From Paraburkholderia kirstenboschensis (GTDB lineage Bacteria; Pseudomonadota; Gammaproteobacteria; Burkholderiales; Burkholderiaceae), in contig NZ_CAJHCR010000024.1 of assembly GCF_904848585.1 (NCBI RefSeq), positions 32,317 through 96,316 on the forward strand: 64,000 nucleotides of DNA, in the 5' to 3' direction. Below the pieces are notes generated by a model that saw nothing but the letters and a program-made list of their open reading frames with translations, was not told where the DNA came from and made no database searches. Positions 63,419 through 64,000 of the stretch are shown here, piece after piece; positions within the stretch are counted from its first letter, which is position 1, and the number at the start of each line of letters is the position of its first letter. The position numbers and the translations under genes are program-made.

Positions 63419-64000
63419 ATGGCAAGGATGAGAGCGGTTGACGCAGCTGTTTTAGTGTTGGCGAAAGAAGGAATCGATGCAGCGTTCGGTGTGCCGGGCG
63501 CCGCGATCAACCCGTTCTACTCGGCGATGCGCCGCGCGGGCAACATCAGCCACGTGCTCGCGCGCCATGTCGAGGGCGCTTCGCACATGGCCGAAGGTTA
63601 TACCCGCGCGCAGCCCGGCAATATCGGCGTGTGCATCGGCACGTCGGGCCCTGCCGGCACCGACATGATCACCGGCTTGTATTCCGCTCAGGCCGACTCG
63701 ATCCCTATTCTGGCTATCACGGGACAAGCGCCGCGCGCCCGCCTGTACAAAGAAGACTTCCAGGCCGTCGACATCGAATCGATTGCGAAGCCCGTCACCA
63801 AGTGGGCCGTGACCGTGCGCGAGCCGGCGCTCGTGCCGCGCGTGTTCCAGCAGGCTTTCCATCTGATGCGCTCGGGCCGCCCGGGACCGGTGCTGGTCGA
63901 CTTGCCGATCGACGTGCAGGTCGCCGAAATCGAATTCGACATCGATACGTACGAACCGCTGCCGGTCTACAAGCCGAAGGCAACGCGCAAGCAGATCGAA
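63419..64000 (+). CDS. gcl: Glyoxylate carboligase (5' part, runs off the window)
   Basis: First 194 residues of a thiamine-diphosphate enzyme. Starts MARMRAVDAAVLVLAKEGID. FGVPGAAINPFYSAMRRAG is followed by LARHVEGASHMAEGYTRAQP, with Val where most enzymes of this class have the cofactor-activating Glu. That Val is the hallmark of glyoxylate carboligase. Later NIGVCIGTSGPAGTDMITGL and GPVLVDLPIDVQV. It joins two glyoxylates to tartronate semialdehyde and CO2, so it consumes the product of GlcDEF encoded upstream. Confidence 0.92.
   Translation, partial: MARMRAVDAAVLVLAKEGIDAAFGVPGAAINPFYSAMRRAGNISHVLARHVEGASHMAEGYTRAQPGNIGVCIGTSGPAGTDMITGLYSAQADSIPILAITGQAPRARLYKEDFQAVDIESIAKPVTKWAVTVREPALVPRVFQQAFHLMRSGRPGPVLVDLPIDVQVAEIEFDIDTYEPLPVYKPKATRKQIE

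Noticed and set aside
1..64000. CRISPR arrays, tRNA or rRNA genes
   Set aside because: No regularly spaced direct repeats, no cloverleaf-like sequences with CCA-type ends, and no rRNA-like stretches were noticed. Short or divergent RNA genes could be missed without a covariance search.

Overview
The window looks like part of a high-GC chromosome or large replicon of a Burkholderiales bacterium, most likely Paraburkholderia or a close relative. This is an inference from gene families rather than from any marker gene: DUF6494 and DUF2513 proteins, a DUF3701-type integrase, a tricarballylate (tcu) operon, glcDEF-lctP-gcl and YdeP-type oxidoreductases next to cydAB occur together in that group. 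No rRNA, tRNA, CRISPR array or riboswitch was recognised.

Region 1 (1-16.8 kb) is accessory and decaying. It starts inside an IS91-family transposase and holds many small genes: a His-tailed microprotein, an FmdB zinc ribbon, a Cache protein, a CDGSH iron-sulfur protein, and DUF2513, DUF2784 and DUF1488 proteins. A lone SagB-type double nitroreductase and a large tyrosine recombinase also lie here. Several genes are broken: one by an apparent one-base frame break, one by an amber codon, plus an IS6 transposase, a TonB C-terminus and a LysR fragment. A roughly 0.4-kb segment is present twice. An Nramp-family transporter with non-standard metal-site motifs closes the region.

Region 2 (16.8-26.0 kb) is one leftward operon: LysR regulator, tcuA, tcuB, an MFS tricarboxylate carrier, then two subunits of an ATP-citrate-lyase-like enzyme. 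The suggested route is uptake of tricarballylate or a relative, oxidation to cis-aconitate, hydration by aconitase encoded elsewhere, and ATP- and CoA-dependent cleavage to oxaloacetate and acetyl-CoA.

Region 3 (26-34 kb) has small DUF proteins, a GNAT/lytic-transglycosylase chimera, an ohr-esterase pair with a TetR regulator and three matching palindromic operators, a cyclopropane-fatty-acid-synthase-type methyltransferase and a D-Ala-D-Ala carboxypeptidase.

Region 4 (33.9-41.7 kb) is a respiratory and molybdenum block: moaD, remnants of moaE and moeA, cydB, cydA, a YdeP-type molybdopterin oxidoreductase, and a divergent MocR regulator. Region 5 (41.9-55.1 kb) carries a bestrophin gene broken by one TGA, a fatty acid hydroxylase with a Tat-exported beta-propeller, a LysR regulator, a FUSC efflux protein divergent from a bicupin, an orphan PBP3, a DUF1275 protein and a ruined IS481 element. 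Region 6 (55.3-64 kb) is glycolate/lactate metabolism: FadR-type and HxlR regulators, glcD-glcE-glcF, lctP, and the start of glyoxylate carboligase, running off the window.
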